From: Candidatus Brocadia sp.
GTDB taxonomy: Bacteria > Planctomycetota > Brocadiia > Brocadiales > Brocadiaceae
DNA length: 13,575 nt
Reading direction: 5' to 3'
NCBI GenBank assembly: GCA_030837935.1
Contig: JAUQXU010000064.1
Coordinates: 1 to 13,575 of the forward strand
How positions within the stretch are numbered: position 1 is the first letter of the stretch; the number at the start of each line of letters is the position of its first letter. Under the pieces are notes generated by a model. The model was given only the letters and a program-made list of their open reading frames with translations. It did not search any database and was not told where the DNA came from. Below are positions 5,510 to 12,924 of this stretch, piece by piece. A program made the position numbers and the translations under genes.

Positions 5510-6103
5510 TTATTCCATCTCCTTTTTAAGTTTTTCGATTGTTTCCTTGACGACCTTGCTTGCTAATTCAATTTCATCTTTGTAGGACGCACTCTCATTC
5601 GCTTCTACAGACCACAAAACCTTGCCATTTCTGGTATCCAGACATTCTGCAGTGAAAGACACATTTCCCCGTTCGTAGACCGTCATTCTTGATAAGTCAA
5701 AGCTATGTATCTTGCCAATAACCACGGCATCAGCCTTTAATATCTTTCCCAGGGCAGTATAATCCCCCCGATTGACGAGTTCCTCTTCCTTCGCCCCTCC
5801 AACCCTCATCTTATCCTTGACATCAGATCGGGTTAAAATCTTATAGGTATTCCATGATCGCAATTCATTGGTCATTATCGTTGCGAGCATCTCACCTGCA
5901 TCAGGATTACTGACTGTTTTAATAAAAACGCCCTTTACTGCATTGTCCTGGATAAGTTTGTCATCAAAGCGCATCACGGCCAGGGTCTTTATATCGCGAG
6001 AAGGAATATCTATGTCTACATTTATCACGCTCGTGGAAATTGTCTTACAGCCAAAACATGAAATACATATCAACAACATGAGAACTTCAGTTAATCTATT
6101 CAT
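5510..6103 (-). CDS. Putative lipoprotein, CsgG/LpoB-like fold
   Basis: A 197-residue protein with a short basic start, a hydrophobic stretch 'VLMLLICISCFGC' (7-19) and Cys19 as the likely lipidation site. The residues before it (C-F-G) are an atypical lipobox, so export is likely but lipidation less certain. The mature part reads 'IKTLAVMRFDDK', then 'GEMLATIMTNEL', 'YKILTRSDV' and 'LGKILKADAVVIGKI'. This beta-helix-beta pattern is that of CsgG/LpoB/FlgO-related envelope lipoproteins. A role in assembling or regulating an outer-envelope complex is inference only. The ATG at 6101-6103 has the strong site CAGGAGGGT four bases upstream. It lies 89 bases downstream of the reductase-like gene on the same strand, so they may be one operon. 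Confidence 0.75.
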   Translation of the reverse strand: MNRLTEVLMLLICISCFGCKTISTSVINVDIDIPSRDIKTLAVMRFDDKLIQDNAVKGVFIKTVSNPDAGEMLATIMTNELRSWNTYKILTRSDVKDKMRVGGAKEEELVNRGDYTALGKILKADAVVIGKIHSFDLSRMTVYERGNVSFTAECLDTRNGKVLWSVEANESASYKDEIELASKVVKETIEKLKKEME

Positions 6104-6192
6104 AAACCCTCCTGAAAAATGTCTTTTTCCGCAGTTAATTCATGAGCTAAACCACTCTCTAAGCGGGTGGTATGACTTTTTCGTGCATGGTT

Positions 6193-7161
6193 TCAGGACC
6201 CGATAGTTCCTTTCACTTCCTTTTCTTCTTCAATTGCAATTTTTGCAGCTTCGAAAAAAGTCGTTTTCCTGATGGGGATATAGCGATCAATGCTGTTTTC
6301 ATGGCAAATAACCTCATTCTTCAGCCCCTCAATTAAAGGGTGTGCAACACCGGAAGGCACAGGGGTTACAAGATCAACCCAGTATGCTGCTAAATGAGGT
6401 GTTAATACGGGAACACGGAAAATGAGTCTCGGGCGAAGTCCTTTTGCCTTGGCGTATTGCTGCATCATCTCACGGTAGGTTATAATGTCATGGCCACCGA
6501 TGTCAAATATCTTACCGGCAGTCTCAGGATTCAAAAGACATCCCACAAGATACGCAAGGACGTCCCGAACTGCGATGGGCTGGATTTTTGTGTCTATCCA
6601 TTTGGGGCACACCATAATGGGAAGGCGCTCAACAAGGTACCGCAGCATTTCATAGGAAGCGCCGCCTGCTCCAATGATAACTGCCGCTCGTAAAATCGTT
6701 GCCGGTATCTTGCCGGAAGAGAGAATTTCTGCGACCTCCGCACGGCTTCGCAAATGTTCAGAGAGATTTTTTCCCATCTCACCCAGTCCACCAAGGTAAA
6801 TCAACCGTTTGAGCCCGGCGGCGTCTGCTGCTGTAACGAAGTTCTTTGCAGCAAGTTTGTCCATCTTTGCAAATTCTCTATTTGAAAAGATACTCTTCCC
6901 GCCCATGGAGTGAACCAGGTAATACGCAGAGTGAATAGCGTGGTAAGCCTCGGGTAATCCTTCGTCTTTCAGGAGATCCCCTTTTACAACTTCAATGAGT
7001 TCATTTTTCAGAAGGGATGGAGAAAGTTTTGATGGATTACGGACGAGAAGCCTGAGTTTTATACCTTTTTTGAGAAGTTCAGGGACCAGTCTGCCCCCAA
7101 TAAAACCGGTAGACCCAATAACTAACACCCTGTCGTCTGGTGTAATTGTTAAATTATCCAT
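6193..7161 (-). CDS. NAD(P)-binding atypical SDR/NmrA-like protein (YbjT-like)
   Basis: A 322-residue Rossmann-fold protein. The dinucleotide motif is G16-STG19-FIG22 in 'VLVIGSTGFIGGRL', followed by 'LRLLVRNPSKL' (36-46) with the basic residues expected for NADP(H), 'VVKGDLLKDEGL' (58-69), 'YYLVHSMGG' (80-88) and 'LIYLGGLGE' (120-128). The YxxxK catalytic pair of classical SDRs is not evident, which fits the atypical/NmrA group (NAD(P)-binding epimerase-like or quinone-interacting proteins). The C-terminal segment 'PVPSGVAHPLIEGLKNEV' resembles the junction seen in longer YbjT-type proteins, but the following DUF2867-type domain is absent. Start: ATG with AAGGTGA eight bases before it. Substrate unknown. 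Confidence 0.85.
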   Translation of the reverse strand: MDNLTITPDDRVLVIGSTGFIGGRLVPELLKKGIKLRLLVRNPSKLSPSLLKNELIEVVKGDLLKDEGLPEAYHAIHSAYYLVHSMGGKSIFSNREFAKMDKLAAKNFVTAADAAGLKRLIYLGGLGEMGKNLSEHLRSRAEVAEILSSGKIPATILRAAVIIGAGGASYEMLRYLVERLPIMVCPKWIDTKIQPIAVRDVLAYLVGCLLNPETAGKIFDIGGHDIITYREMMQQYAKAKGLRPRLIFRVPVLTPHLAAYWVDLVTPVPSGVAHPLIEGLKNEVICHENSIDRYIPIRKTTFFEAAKIAIEEEKEVKGTIGS

Positions 7162-7442
7162 AGAAAATTCACCTTAATATTTTGCATAGGGGTATATTTC
7201 TAAAATATATATGGATTTCGTAGTAAGAAATGCCTTGATTATAATAAATCACTCTTCTTAACAAACTCGTACATAAGGTTCATATGCTGGACAACCTGGG
7301 CTTATAAGAGTGTTTTAACATTATCGAAAACAGAAAGGTAATAAAGCAGTTTTGGGTAACCTTTGTGGCAATATCACAGAAGTTAATTGAATGATAGGAA
7401 ATTGTTATTGATTAGATGAAATTAAATCAAAAAGGGAAGAAG
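7162..7442. other. AT-rich spacer between divergent genes
   Basis: This is the first half of a 550-base gap between the minus-strand reductase-like gene and the plus-strand cytochrome gene. It should hold the promoter of the former. No RNA gene, clear palindrome or long ORF was seen. Confidence 0.4.
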
Positions 7443-7586
7443 ATGGCAAGTATTAAAAACATTCAACTAAATTATCAGCAAAAAGAGAAATTACCTGAAA
7501 AGGTGCTGATAAAGGCTAGGTCAATTTGGTTGCGGCGTTACTGCATCAGGTATATAATATTGAAAGGTTACGAGTTGAAAGAATGA
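7443..7586 (+). CDS. Possible 47-residue basic hypothetical protein
   Basis: The ATG at 7443 is preceded by AAAGGGAAGAAG (7431-7442), a usable ribosome site. The frame closes with TGA at 7584-7586. The product is rich in Lys, Arg and Ile ('LPEKVLIKARSIWLRRYCIRY', residues 17 to about 37) and has no recognised domain. It lies alone 127 bases before the cytochrome gene. It may be a small basic protein, a remnant of a longer gene, or a chance ORF. Confidence 0.3.
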   Translation: MASIKNIQLNYQQKEKLPEKVLIKARSIWLRRYCIRYIILKGYELKE

Positions 7587-7713
7587 TACCTAAGTATTTT
7601 CTGGATCACCTTAGTTAAGGAGAATTCAGGGGTTGTGTACGCTTTAATAATGGTGATTTGTTTGCGGCTTAGCCACATTCGATATTCAGTTAGTTCATTG
7701 ATTAAAAAATTCT
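7587..7713 (+). promoter_or_regulatory. Upstream region of the cytochrome gene
   Basis: AT-rich, with no palindrome or repeat. A promoter for the cytochrome gene is expected here, but no hexamer pair stands out. There is no Shine-Dalgarno sequence directly before 7714. Confidence 0.25.
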
Positions 7714-8454
7714 ATGAAAGCAGCGGATTATGTTATGACAAAGCATTTTTTATTTTTGTGTCTGGGGTTTATCGTTCCTTTTGAAGCTTTTGGACAGACA
7801 CAAGAAGCAAAAGAAAAATTTCAATATAAAGCGCCCCAATTTTTGTATGAAGAAAAATGCTCAAAATGCCATACCCTTGAGCGAGTATTCGCGGAACCTA
7901 AAACTGAAAATGAATGGCGAATGTGTGTCACCCGAATGATGGAAAAAAGCCCGTCATGGATTACAGTGGAAGATGGTGCACGGATAGTTGATGAAATTGT
8001 TCGTGGAAGAAAGGATACGATAGTTGCAACATCTCAAACGAAAAAATATGCTGATGTCCATTTACTTTTTATTGACCGGTGCACAAGGTGCCATCCGGTA
8101 AATAGGATACTCAAACAAGACAAAACGAGGGAAGAGTGGCAGGAAACCATACTGCGTATGCGCGAAAATGCACCTGAATTATTCCTGGATGAAGACATTC
8201 CGGTGCTTACGGAATATCTTGCCGAACGGGGAAAAATGATGCGTGATGACGTTGCGGCTCAAATAATGGTAGAAAAATGCCTTGTATGCCACGAAGTGGG
8301 CAGGATACTTTTAGAGCGGAAATCTAAGAAAGGCTGGGAAGATTGTGTTATGGATATGCGTGTGCTGGCCAGACAAAAGTTTCAAAAAGACTGGTTTACC
8401 ACTGACGAATTTAAGCTTATCGTTGATCTGCTTGTAAAGACGCAGGGGTCTTGA
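7714..8454 (+). CDS. Exported triheme c-type cytochrome
   Basis: A 246-residue protein with three covalent heme motifs: CSKCH (49-53), CTRCH (123-127) and CLVCH (189-193). The N-terminus has a signal peptide ('HFLFLCLGFIVPFEAFG' about 11-27), so hemes are attached outside the cytoplasmic membrane. The mature part is three similar modules of about 70 residues. Each has CxxCH, then 'W...' about 15-20 residues later, then an Arg/Asp-Met segment (RMMEKSP, RMRENAP, DMRVLAR) whose Met could be the distal heme ligand, then an acidic helix ending in 'IV' or 'YL'. Internal duplication is likely. A start at Met8 (7735) gives a more typical signal peptide than Met1; neither has a good ribosome site. It probably shuttles electrons in a periplasm-like space. 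No redox partner gene is adjacent. Confidence 0.88.
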   Translation: MKAADYVMTKHFLFLCLGFIVPFEAFGQTQEAKEKFQYKAPQFLYEEKCSKCHTLERVFAEPKTENEWRMCVTRMMEKSPSWITVEDGARIVDEIVRGRKDTIVATSQTKKYADVHLLFIDRCTRCHPVNRILKQDKTREEWQETILRMRENAPELFLDEDIPVLTEYLAERGKMMRDDVAAQIMVEKCLVCHEVGRILLERKSKKGWEDCVMDMRVLARQKFQKDWFTTDEFKLIVDLLVKTQGS

Positions 8455-8635
8455 GAAAATTTGTTTGAAGTCTTGTAAATTTTGCATTTTGTGCGAAGTA
8501 CACTCCTCATGCTTCATAGCTCTTTTGCCTTGTAAAAATAAGCCTTTCGTGATATATTTTTAAAACTCAATCCATTATCTAATAGTAAATTAATATAACA
8601 TTTCTTTATGCTAATAACAAATCGGGAGATAAGCC

Positions 8636-8860
8636 ATGGAAATAGCTCCAAGAATCAGTGTTGATGAGAAGGTACGGTTTGGCAAACCAGTCATTATTGG
8701 CACACGTGTTCCTGTAGATCTCATACTTGGTAAACTGGCAGAAGGGATGACTTATGAGGAGGTTATGGCTGAGTATGAGATTACCCGTGAAGATATATTA
8801 GCAGTTTTCGATTACGCAGCCAAGACCCTGTCAAGTGAAGAAATACGGGCCATAAGTTAA
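8636..8860 (+). CDS. DUF433 family antitoxin (VapB-like)
   Basis: A 74-residue protein matching DUF433 in full: 'ISVDEKVRFGKPVIIGTRVPV' (7-27), 'LAEGMTYEEVMAEYEIT' (34-50) and 'EDILAVFDYAAK' (52-63). DUF433 proteins have a winged-helix or homeodomain-like fold and are usually encoded just before a DUF5615 PIN-like toxin, which they neutralise and may autoregulate. The start is set by CGGGAG seven to eight bases upstream. The reading frame directly downstream is an internally deleted toxin, so this is probably an orphan antitoxin. Confidence 0.88.
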   Translation: MEIAPRISVDEKVRFGKPVIIGTRVPVDLILGKLAEGMTYEEVMAEYEITREDILAVFDYAAKTLSSEEIRAIS

Positions 8861-8861
8861 G

Positions 8862-8987
8862 ATGCCAAAGTTTTTAATCGATGAAGATATGCCACTTGTG
8901 GATAGATTTAGAGAATTTACAGAGGATGACTTTAAGGGCAATTTGATTATAATAGAACCGGGCAAGGTAAGAATTAGAAAAGAGTAA
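8862..8987 (+). pseudogene. Internally deleted DUF5615-type PIN-like toxin remnant
   Basis: The ATG at 8862, one base after the antitoxin stop, opens a 41-codon frame ending at TAA 8985-8987. Its first 11 residues, 'MPKFLIDEDMP', are the typical toxin N-terminus with the first acidic site. The rest, 'LVDRFREFTEDDFKGNLIII' then 'EPGKVRIRKE', is the typical C-terminus. The roughly 70 residues expected between them, including the central catalytic acidic residues, are missing, yet the frame is kept. Full-length relatives are about 110-120 residues (family knowledge). The product, if made, should not be a nuclease but might still bind the antitoxin. Confidence 0.75.
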
Positions 8988-9086
8988 AGTTATTTATAGA
9001 GTCTATGCTATCGTTAAATATTCGATGTAGGAACGACAACTAACTGGAAATTACCATAAAATTAAATCATTTCAGAGATAAAACGT

Positions 9087-10508
9087 ATGAAAATTACCTT
9101 TCTCGTACCACCACCCATTGATGGAAATATCCCTGAGCGGGTTGCCGGATGTGCATATTTGCTTTATTATGTCCCAAATATTTTTCTTCTCAGCGCTGCC
9201 GCCGTCCTGGAGAAAGAAGGTTACGAAGTTAATTACATTGAGACTACCATTAAGAAGTGGGGTCGGGGACATTTTCTGACATTTTTGAGAGAAGACCTGA
9301 GCGATGTCTATTGCTTCTATTCTGTCAATCTCTCCCAAAATACCGACTTTCAGGCTCTCAAAGACATTCGCGAGATAAGAGGTAATGTACCAATCGTATT
9401 TTTTGGTCCCGCACCATCAGACAGACCCGCAGAATTTATCATGGATGAAAATACCTATGTTGTCAGGGGTGAACCTGAATACACAATGCTTGAGTTAGTG
9501 AACGCATTAGAGGCGAAATCAACCATTCATGGTATAAAAAGTGTTTCTTTCAGAGGCACAGGCGAAGCTATTCATAACATGAACAGAGAACCGATCGAAG
9601 ACTTGGATATGTTGCCCTTTCCAGCCAGGCATCTTCTGGAAGAAAGGGATGTCTATTATAATCCCAAGTTAGGAAAACGCCCTTTTACGGCCGTTTGTAC
9701 ATCAAGAGGTTGCTCGTACCGGTGTATCTATTGCGTCCCCTCTTCCCTGAGTTTTTCAAGAGAACTTGAATACAAACATCACTTGGGAAAGAAACCACCG
9801 GTGAGAAAGAGGTCTCCCGAAAATATTATTGAAGAATTCAAATTGCTAAAATCCCAGGGTTACAAGGCCGTAAACGTGCAGGACGATCAGTTTGTGTGGG
9901 GTGAAGAGCGTACGATTAAAATATGCGAAGGTATTAAAGCCCTTGATATCGTGTGGGGTTGTTCTGCAAGGTCAGATCATCTGAACGAGCCAATAGTAAA
10001 GGCCATGTCTGCCGCTCATTGCAAGTTTATCGACCTTGGCGTTGAGTCATTTAACCAAGAGATATTGGATTACGTAAAGAAAGATATTGACGTGAGAAAA
10101 AACGAAGAGGCTATAAAGTTGGTCAAAAAATATGGTATTAATGCAAAGATCAATATTATGTTTGGTGCATCACCACTGGAGACGGCTGCTACCATGAAAA
10201 AGAATATGGAAGAGGTCAAACGGTTGAAGGTGGATCAGGTCATGTATAACATTGCCAACCCTTTTCCCGGTACAGAATTTTATACGATTGCCAAAGAAAA
10301 TAAATTATTCGTTTACGGAGATTACAAACCCGTCAATGTGGCAAAGGAAGCAAACATTGCCTATCCTCATCTTGGCAAGGCTGACTTAGAAAATGCCGTA
10401 CGCCGTGCCAACTTTGCATTTTTTCTGACACCCCGTTTTATCCTGAAAAACATACGGAGATTGGGTTCACTGGATTCCTTAAAGGCCATGTTCAGGAAAC
10501 TTTTTTAG
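9087..10508 (+). CDS. Cobalamin-type (class B) radical SAM protein
   Basis: A 473-residue protein. An N-terminal Rossmann-like domain (about 1-150, 'MKITFLVPPPIDGNIPERVA', 'FFGPAPSDRPAEFI') corresponds to the B12-binding domain of this class; the classical DxHxxG motif is absent, as is common in radical SAM members. The core has the 4Fe-4S motif C209-x3-C213-x2-C216 in 'CSYRCIYC', preceded by 'FTAVCTSRG', then 'VNVQDDQF' (262-269), 'DLGVESFNQEILDYVKK' (316-332) and 'PFPGTEFYTIAKE' (392-404). Such enzymes methylate or rearrange unactivated carbon, often in lipid, hopanoid, tetrapyrrole or natural-product pathways. A membrane glycosyltransferase gene follows after a 174-base repeat-filled gap on the same strand. 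The substrate cannot be named. Confidence 0.9.
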   Translation: MKITFLVPPPIDGNIPERVAGCAYLLYYVPNIFLLSAAAVLEKEGYEVNYIETTIKKWGRGHFLTFLREDLSDVYCFYSVNLSQNTDFQALKDIREIRGNVPIVFFGPAPSDRPAEFIMDENTYVVRGEPEYTMLELVNALEAKSTIHGIKSVSFRGTGEAIHNMNREPIEDLDMLPFPARHLLEERDVYYNPKLGKRPFTAVCTSRGCSYRCIYCVPSSLSFSRELEYKHHLGKKPPVRKRSPENIIEEFKLLKSQGYKAVNVQDDQFVWGEERTIKICEGIKALDIVWGCSARSDHLNEPIVKAMSAAHCKFIDLGVESFNQEILDYVKKDIDVRKNEEAIKLVKKYGINAKINIMFGASPLETAATMKKNMEEVKRLKVDQVMYNIANPFPGTEFYTIAKENKLFVYGDYKPVNVAKEANIAYPHLGKADLENAVRRANFAFFLTPRFILKNIRRLGSLDSLKAMFRKLF

Positions 10509-10557
10509 AGATGAAGCATCCATGAACAGGTATTCCAAAAAGAAAATAAAAATTTAT

Positions 10558-10599
10558 CACCCTCCCCTACACCCCTCCCATCAAGGGAGGGGTGTCTTG
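10558..10599. repeat. GC-rich palindromic repeat, copy 4 (diverged)
   Basis: ACACCCCTCCC (10569-10579) and GGGAGGGGTGT (10585-10595) form a perfect 11-base stem with a five-base loop, preceded by caccctccccta. It matches the overall plan of copies 1-3 but has a different loop. It may also act as a transcription stop after the radical SAM gene. Confidence 0.7.
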
Positions 10600-10635
10600 A
10601 ACCTCTTTGGCAGCCTCAATGATGGAGGAAAAAAA

Positions 10636-10674
10636 CTCCCTCTCCCCCTGTGGGAGAGGGCTAGGGTGAGGGGG
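10636..10674. repeat. Second palindromic repeat family before the glycosyltransferase
   Basis: CCCTCTCCC (10638-10646) and GGGAGAGGG (10652-10660) pair around a five-base loop, followed by CTAGGGTGAGGGGG. Repeats of this form are widespread in bacterial intergenic regions (general knowledge). Its last bases, GAGGGGG at 10668-10674, lie eight bases before the glycosyltransferase ATG and appear to be its ribosome binding site. Confidence 0.75.
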
Positions 10675-10682
10675 ATTTTCTG

Positions 10683-11738
10683 ATGAAATTTTCCATTCTT
10701 GTTCCTGCGTATAACGAAGAACAATCCATCTCATCCTGTCTCAATTCCCTCACTTCGCTTATTTATGTCGACAAGGAGATCATTGTTATTGACGATGCAT
10801 CGACCGATTGCACGACTCAAATCGTTGAGAAATTTCTCGATAAAGGGGTGATTCTGGTCAGACGGGAAAAGAATGGTGGAAGGGCTGCCGCCTTGAACTC
10901 GGGGTTACAAACGGCTACCGGTGATGTTGTTGTAACAACAGATGCCGATACCGTTGTACCTTCCGACTGGTTAGAGAGATATACAGCATGTTTTGAACAT
11001 CAGGGCACTGTTGCGGTAGGGGGGGCGTATCAAGCCTATAATAAGGATGATGTGCTGGCTCATGCAACCAGCGTATTGGATCAAATTTTGAATGGCGTCT
11101 TTAAGAAGTCATTCGTTCCTAATAAGCTGTCTGGTGTGAATTCTGCCATTCGTAGAGAAGCACTATCAGATTTAGGGGGTTTTAATGAAAATTCCTGGTG
11201 GAGTGAGGACTCTGAGTTAGGCTGGAAATTGAATAAAATAGGCAAGGTTATTTACGACTCCGAGAATATTGTGAAAACCCAGTATCCTGACACATGGTCG
11301 GGTATTTGGAAACGAAAGTTTTGTTGGGGATATGCAATGGGTCTAAAATTTCGTGAACAGATACCATTCAATATAAAACTATGGATACGGCCCATACTAT
11401 TTATGGTACTTTTACTCAGTCTTTTGACGTTTTTAGTAACCATACCGTGCGGGATACCTGTGTTTCTCTTTCCTGGTTTGATTTTCCTTATCTCTTTCAG
11501 TTCGCTAACAATCGTGTATGTTCCACTGGGTATAATCGTCATGGTAAGGAATAAAGATCAAAGATTCATACAAACGCTATCCGTCCTGGCAATCTTACCT
11601 GCTGTGCGAGAGTTTGCCTATGTATGTGGTATGTGTCTTGGTTTTTGTAAAGGCAGGGTAGGCTCAATAAGGCCTTCATGGAAGGAAAACATAAACCACA
11701 GCGATGCAGAGAGCACAGAGAAAAAGATATTTGTGTAA
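10683..11738 (+). CDS. Family 2 glycosyltransferase with C-terminal membrane helices
   Basis: A 351-residue GT-A fold enzyme. Motifs: 'SILVPAYNEE' (4-13), nucleotide-sugar binding 'IVIDDASTD' (34-42), 'GGRAAALNSGL' (65-75), metal-binding D87-A-D89 in 'TTDADT', acceptor loop 'SGVNSAIRREAL' (150-161), the catalytic-type 'ED' at 175-176 in 'WWSEDSELGWKL', and 'WKRKFCWGYAMG' (209-220) at the place of the processive (Q/R)xxRW motif but not matching it fully. Hydrophobic segments at about 235-256, 258-288 and 295-320 anchor it in the membrane. It probably adds sugars to a lipid or surface glycan. The last 16 residues ('NINHSDAESTEKKIFV') are encoded by a 'cacagag'-type repeat. The start is supported by GAGGGGG at 10668-10674. 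Confidence 0.9.
   Translation: MKFSILVPAYNEEQSISSCLNSLTSLIYVDKEIIVIDDASTDCTTQIVEKFLDKGVILVRREKNGGRAAALNSGLQTATGDVVVTTDADTVVPSDWLERYTACFEHQGTVAVGGAYQAYNKDDVLAHATSVLDQILNGVFKKSFVPNKLSGVNSAIRREALSDLGGFNENSWWSEDSELGWKLNKIGKVIYDSENIVKTQYPDTWSGIWKRKFCWGYAMGLKFREQIPFNIKLWIRPILFMVLLLSLLTFLVTIPCGIPVFLFPGLIFLISFSSLTIVYVPLGIIVMVRNKDQRFIQTLSVLAILPAVREFAYVCGMCLGFCKGRVGSIRPSWKENINHSDAESTEKKIFV
11693..11727 (+). repeat. 'accacag...cacagag' repeat at the glycosyltransferase 3' end
   Basis: The sequence aaaccacagcgatgcagag is followed by agcacagagaaaaag. It consists of near-repeats of cacagag/gcagag. This resembles a repeat I know from many environmental bacterial genomes. Here it is translated as the terminal residues of the glycosyltransferase. 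Confidence 0.5.
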
Positions 11739-11739
11739 T

Positions 11740-11790
11740 TATACTGAGAAGGTTCATATTTTTAATAAATCACAATGAATGAACACGTTT
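11740..11790 (+). repeat. Dispersed repeat, copy B (short or 'empty-site' form)
   Basis: Bases 11740-11758 are the reverse complement of 5111-5129 (19 of 19). Bases 11754-11790 are the reverse complement of 4827-4863 (37 of 37). Here the two parts overlap in one continuous 51-base unit, whereas at 4827-5129 about 250 bases lie between them. The copy starts one base after the glycosyltransferase stop. Confidence 0.85.
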
Positions 11791-11810
11791 CGTATAGTTT
11801 AATTATTGTA

Positions 11811-11831
11811 GGGGAGAACGGCCGTTTTGCC
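11811..11831. repeat. Palindromic element before purM
   Basis: The sequence ggggagaacggccgttttgcc is centred on the perfect palindrome AACGGCCGTT (11817-11826). Its outer arms are imperfect. It could be a dispersed palindromic repeat or an operator for purM, which starts 22 bases further on. Confidence 0.4.
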
Positions 11832-11853
11832 TTAATTTTACTTGGAATAATTT

Positions 11854-12924
11854 ATGACAAAAAAAATAAAAAAAGGACTTTCTTACAGGGATGCCGGCGT
11901 TGATATTGACACAAAAGGTCAATTCACCACGGATATTTATTCAAAAATGCAAACGACCTTTGGTCAGAGGGTGATTGAAAATCCCGATGGGTTCGGAGGG
12001 CTATTCGCTTTAAACTCCCGTCTGAAAAAATATCGTCAGCCCGTGCTTGTTTCATCAACCGATGGAGTGGGCACTAAATTAAAAATTGCCTTTATGATGG
12101 ATAAACACGATACCATTGGGATCGATCTTGTAGCCATGTGCGCCAATGACATTATCGTATTGGGGGCCGAGCCCTTGTTTCTCCTGGACTATTTGGCAAG
12201 CAGCAAAATTGTACCGAAGGTACTTCATGAAGTGTTGGATGGTATTGTGGATGGTTGTCGCCAGGCGGGTTGTGCACTCATTGGCGGTGAGACGCCGGAG
12301 ATGCCCGGATTTTATCATGAGGGGGAATACGACATTGCAGGGTTTGTGGTGGGTGTTGTTGAAAAGGACAAGATTATTACGGGCAAAACGATAAAGCCCG
12401 GAGACAGAGTGATCGGTTTACGTTCGGGCGGGATCCATAGCAACGGATATTCCCTTGTGAGAAAGGTCTTTTTTGACAAGGCAAAGATGAAGATAACCCA
12501 GAGCCTTACCAAATACGGGTTGAATACTACCCTGGGGGCAGAATTGATAAAACCAACCAGGATCTACGTAAAATCGATTTTGAAGGTGTTAAACAAACAT
12601 AAAGCTAAGAAGATCATAAAGGGGATGGCGCATATTACGGGGGGTGGGCTGCTGGAAAATATACCTCGAATCTTACCGGAAGGTTGTGCTGTTCAGCTGG
12701 AAAGAGACAGATGGGATGTCCCAGGAATATTCAAAATCATACAGGACGTAGGCAATATTAATGATCAGGAAATGTTTCATGTGTTTAATATGGGTATAGG
12801 TATGGTACTGATCGTATCCAAATCTGATGTGGAAACAGTCCTAAATGACCTGAGACAGGCAAAAGAACCGGGAATAGTTATTGGTGAAGTTACGAGAGGA
12901 GATAGGATTGTACACATTGTATGA
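11854..12924 (+). CDS. purM: Phosphoribosylformylglycinamidine cyclo-ligase (AIR synthetase)
   Basis: PurM uses ATP to close FGAM into aminoimidazole ribonucleotide, the fifth step of purine synthesis, in the cytoplasm. At 356 residues it is of normal length. Signature segments in order: 'SYRDAGVDID' (10-19), 'STDGVGTKLKIA' (68-79), 'VAMCANDI' (93-100), 'GGETPEMPGFY' (144-154), 'AHITGGGLLENIPR' (258-271) and 'MFHVFNMGIGM' (308-318), ending with 'VIGEVTRGD'. The metal- and ATP-binding residues of the family appear intact. The ATG at 11854 has only a weak GGA upstream. No other purine gene is next to it; DUF309 follows on the same strand after about 140 bases. Confidence 0.97.
   Translation: MTKKIKKGLSYRDAGVDIDTKGQFTTDIYSKMQTTFGQRVIENPDGFGGLFALNSRLKKYRQPVLVSSTDGVGTKLKIAFMMDKHDTIGIDLVAMCANDIIVLGAEPLFLLDYLASSKIVPKVLHEVLDGIVDGCRQAGCALIGGETPEMPGFYHEGEYDIAGFVVGVVEKDKIITGKTIKPGDRVIGLRSGGIHSNGYSLVRKVFFDKAKMKITQSLTKYGLNTTLGAELIKPTRIYVKSILKVLNKHKAKKIIKGMAHITGGGLLENIPRILPEGCAVQLERDRWDVPGIFKIIQDVGNINDQEMFHVFNMGIGMVLIVSKSDVETVLNDLRQAKEPGIVIGEVTRGDRIVHIV

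Noticed and set aside
6151..6171. ACCAC/GTGGT hairpin between the reductase-like and lipoprotein genes
   Set aside because: Five firm base pairs with a wobble extension and no T run on the minus strand; too weak to call a terminator.
7235..7290. aataaatcac and aaggttcatat, resembling parts of the dispersed repeat
   Set aside because: The order is reversed relative to the element and the matches are only 10-11 bases in AT-rich sequence, so chance is likely.
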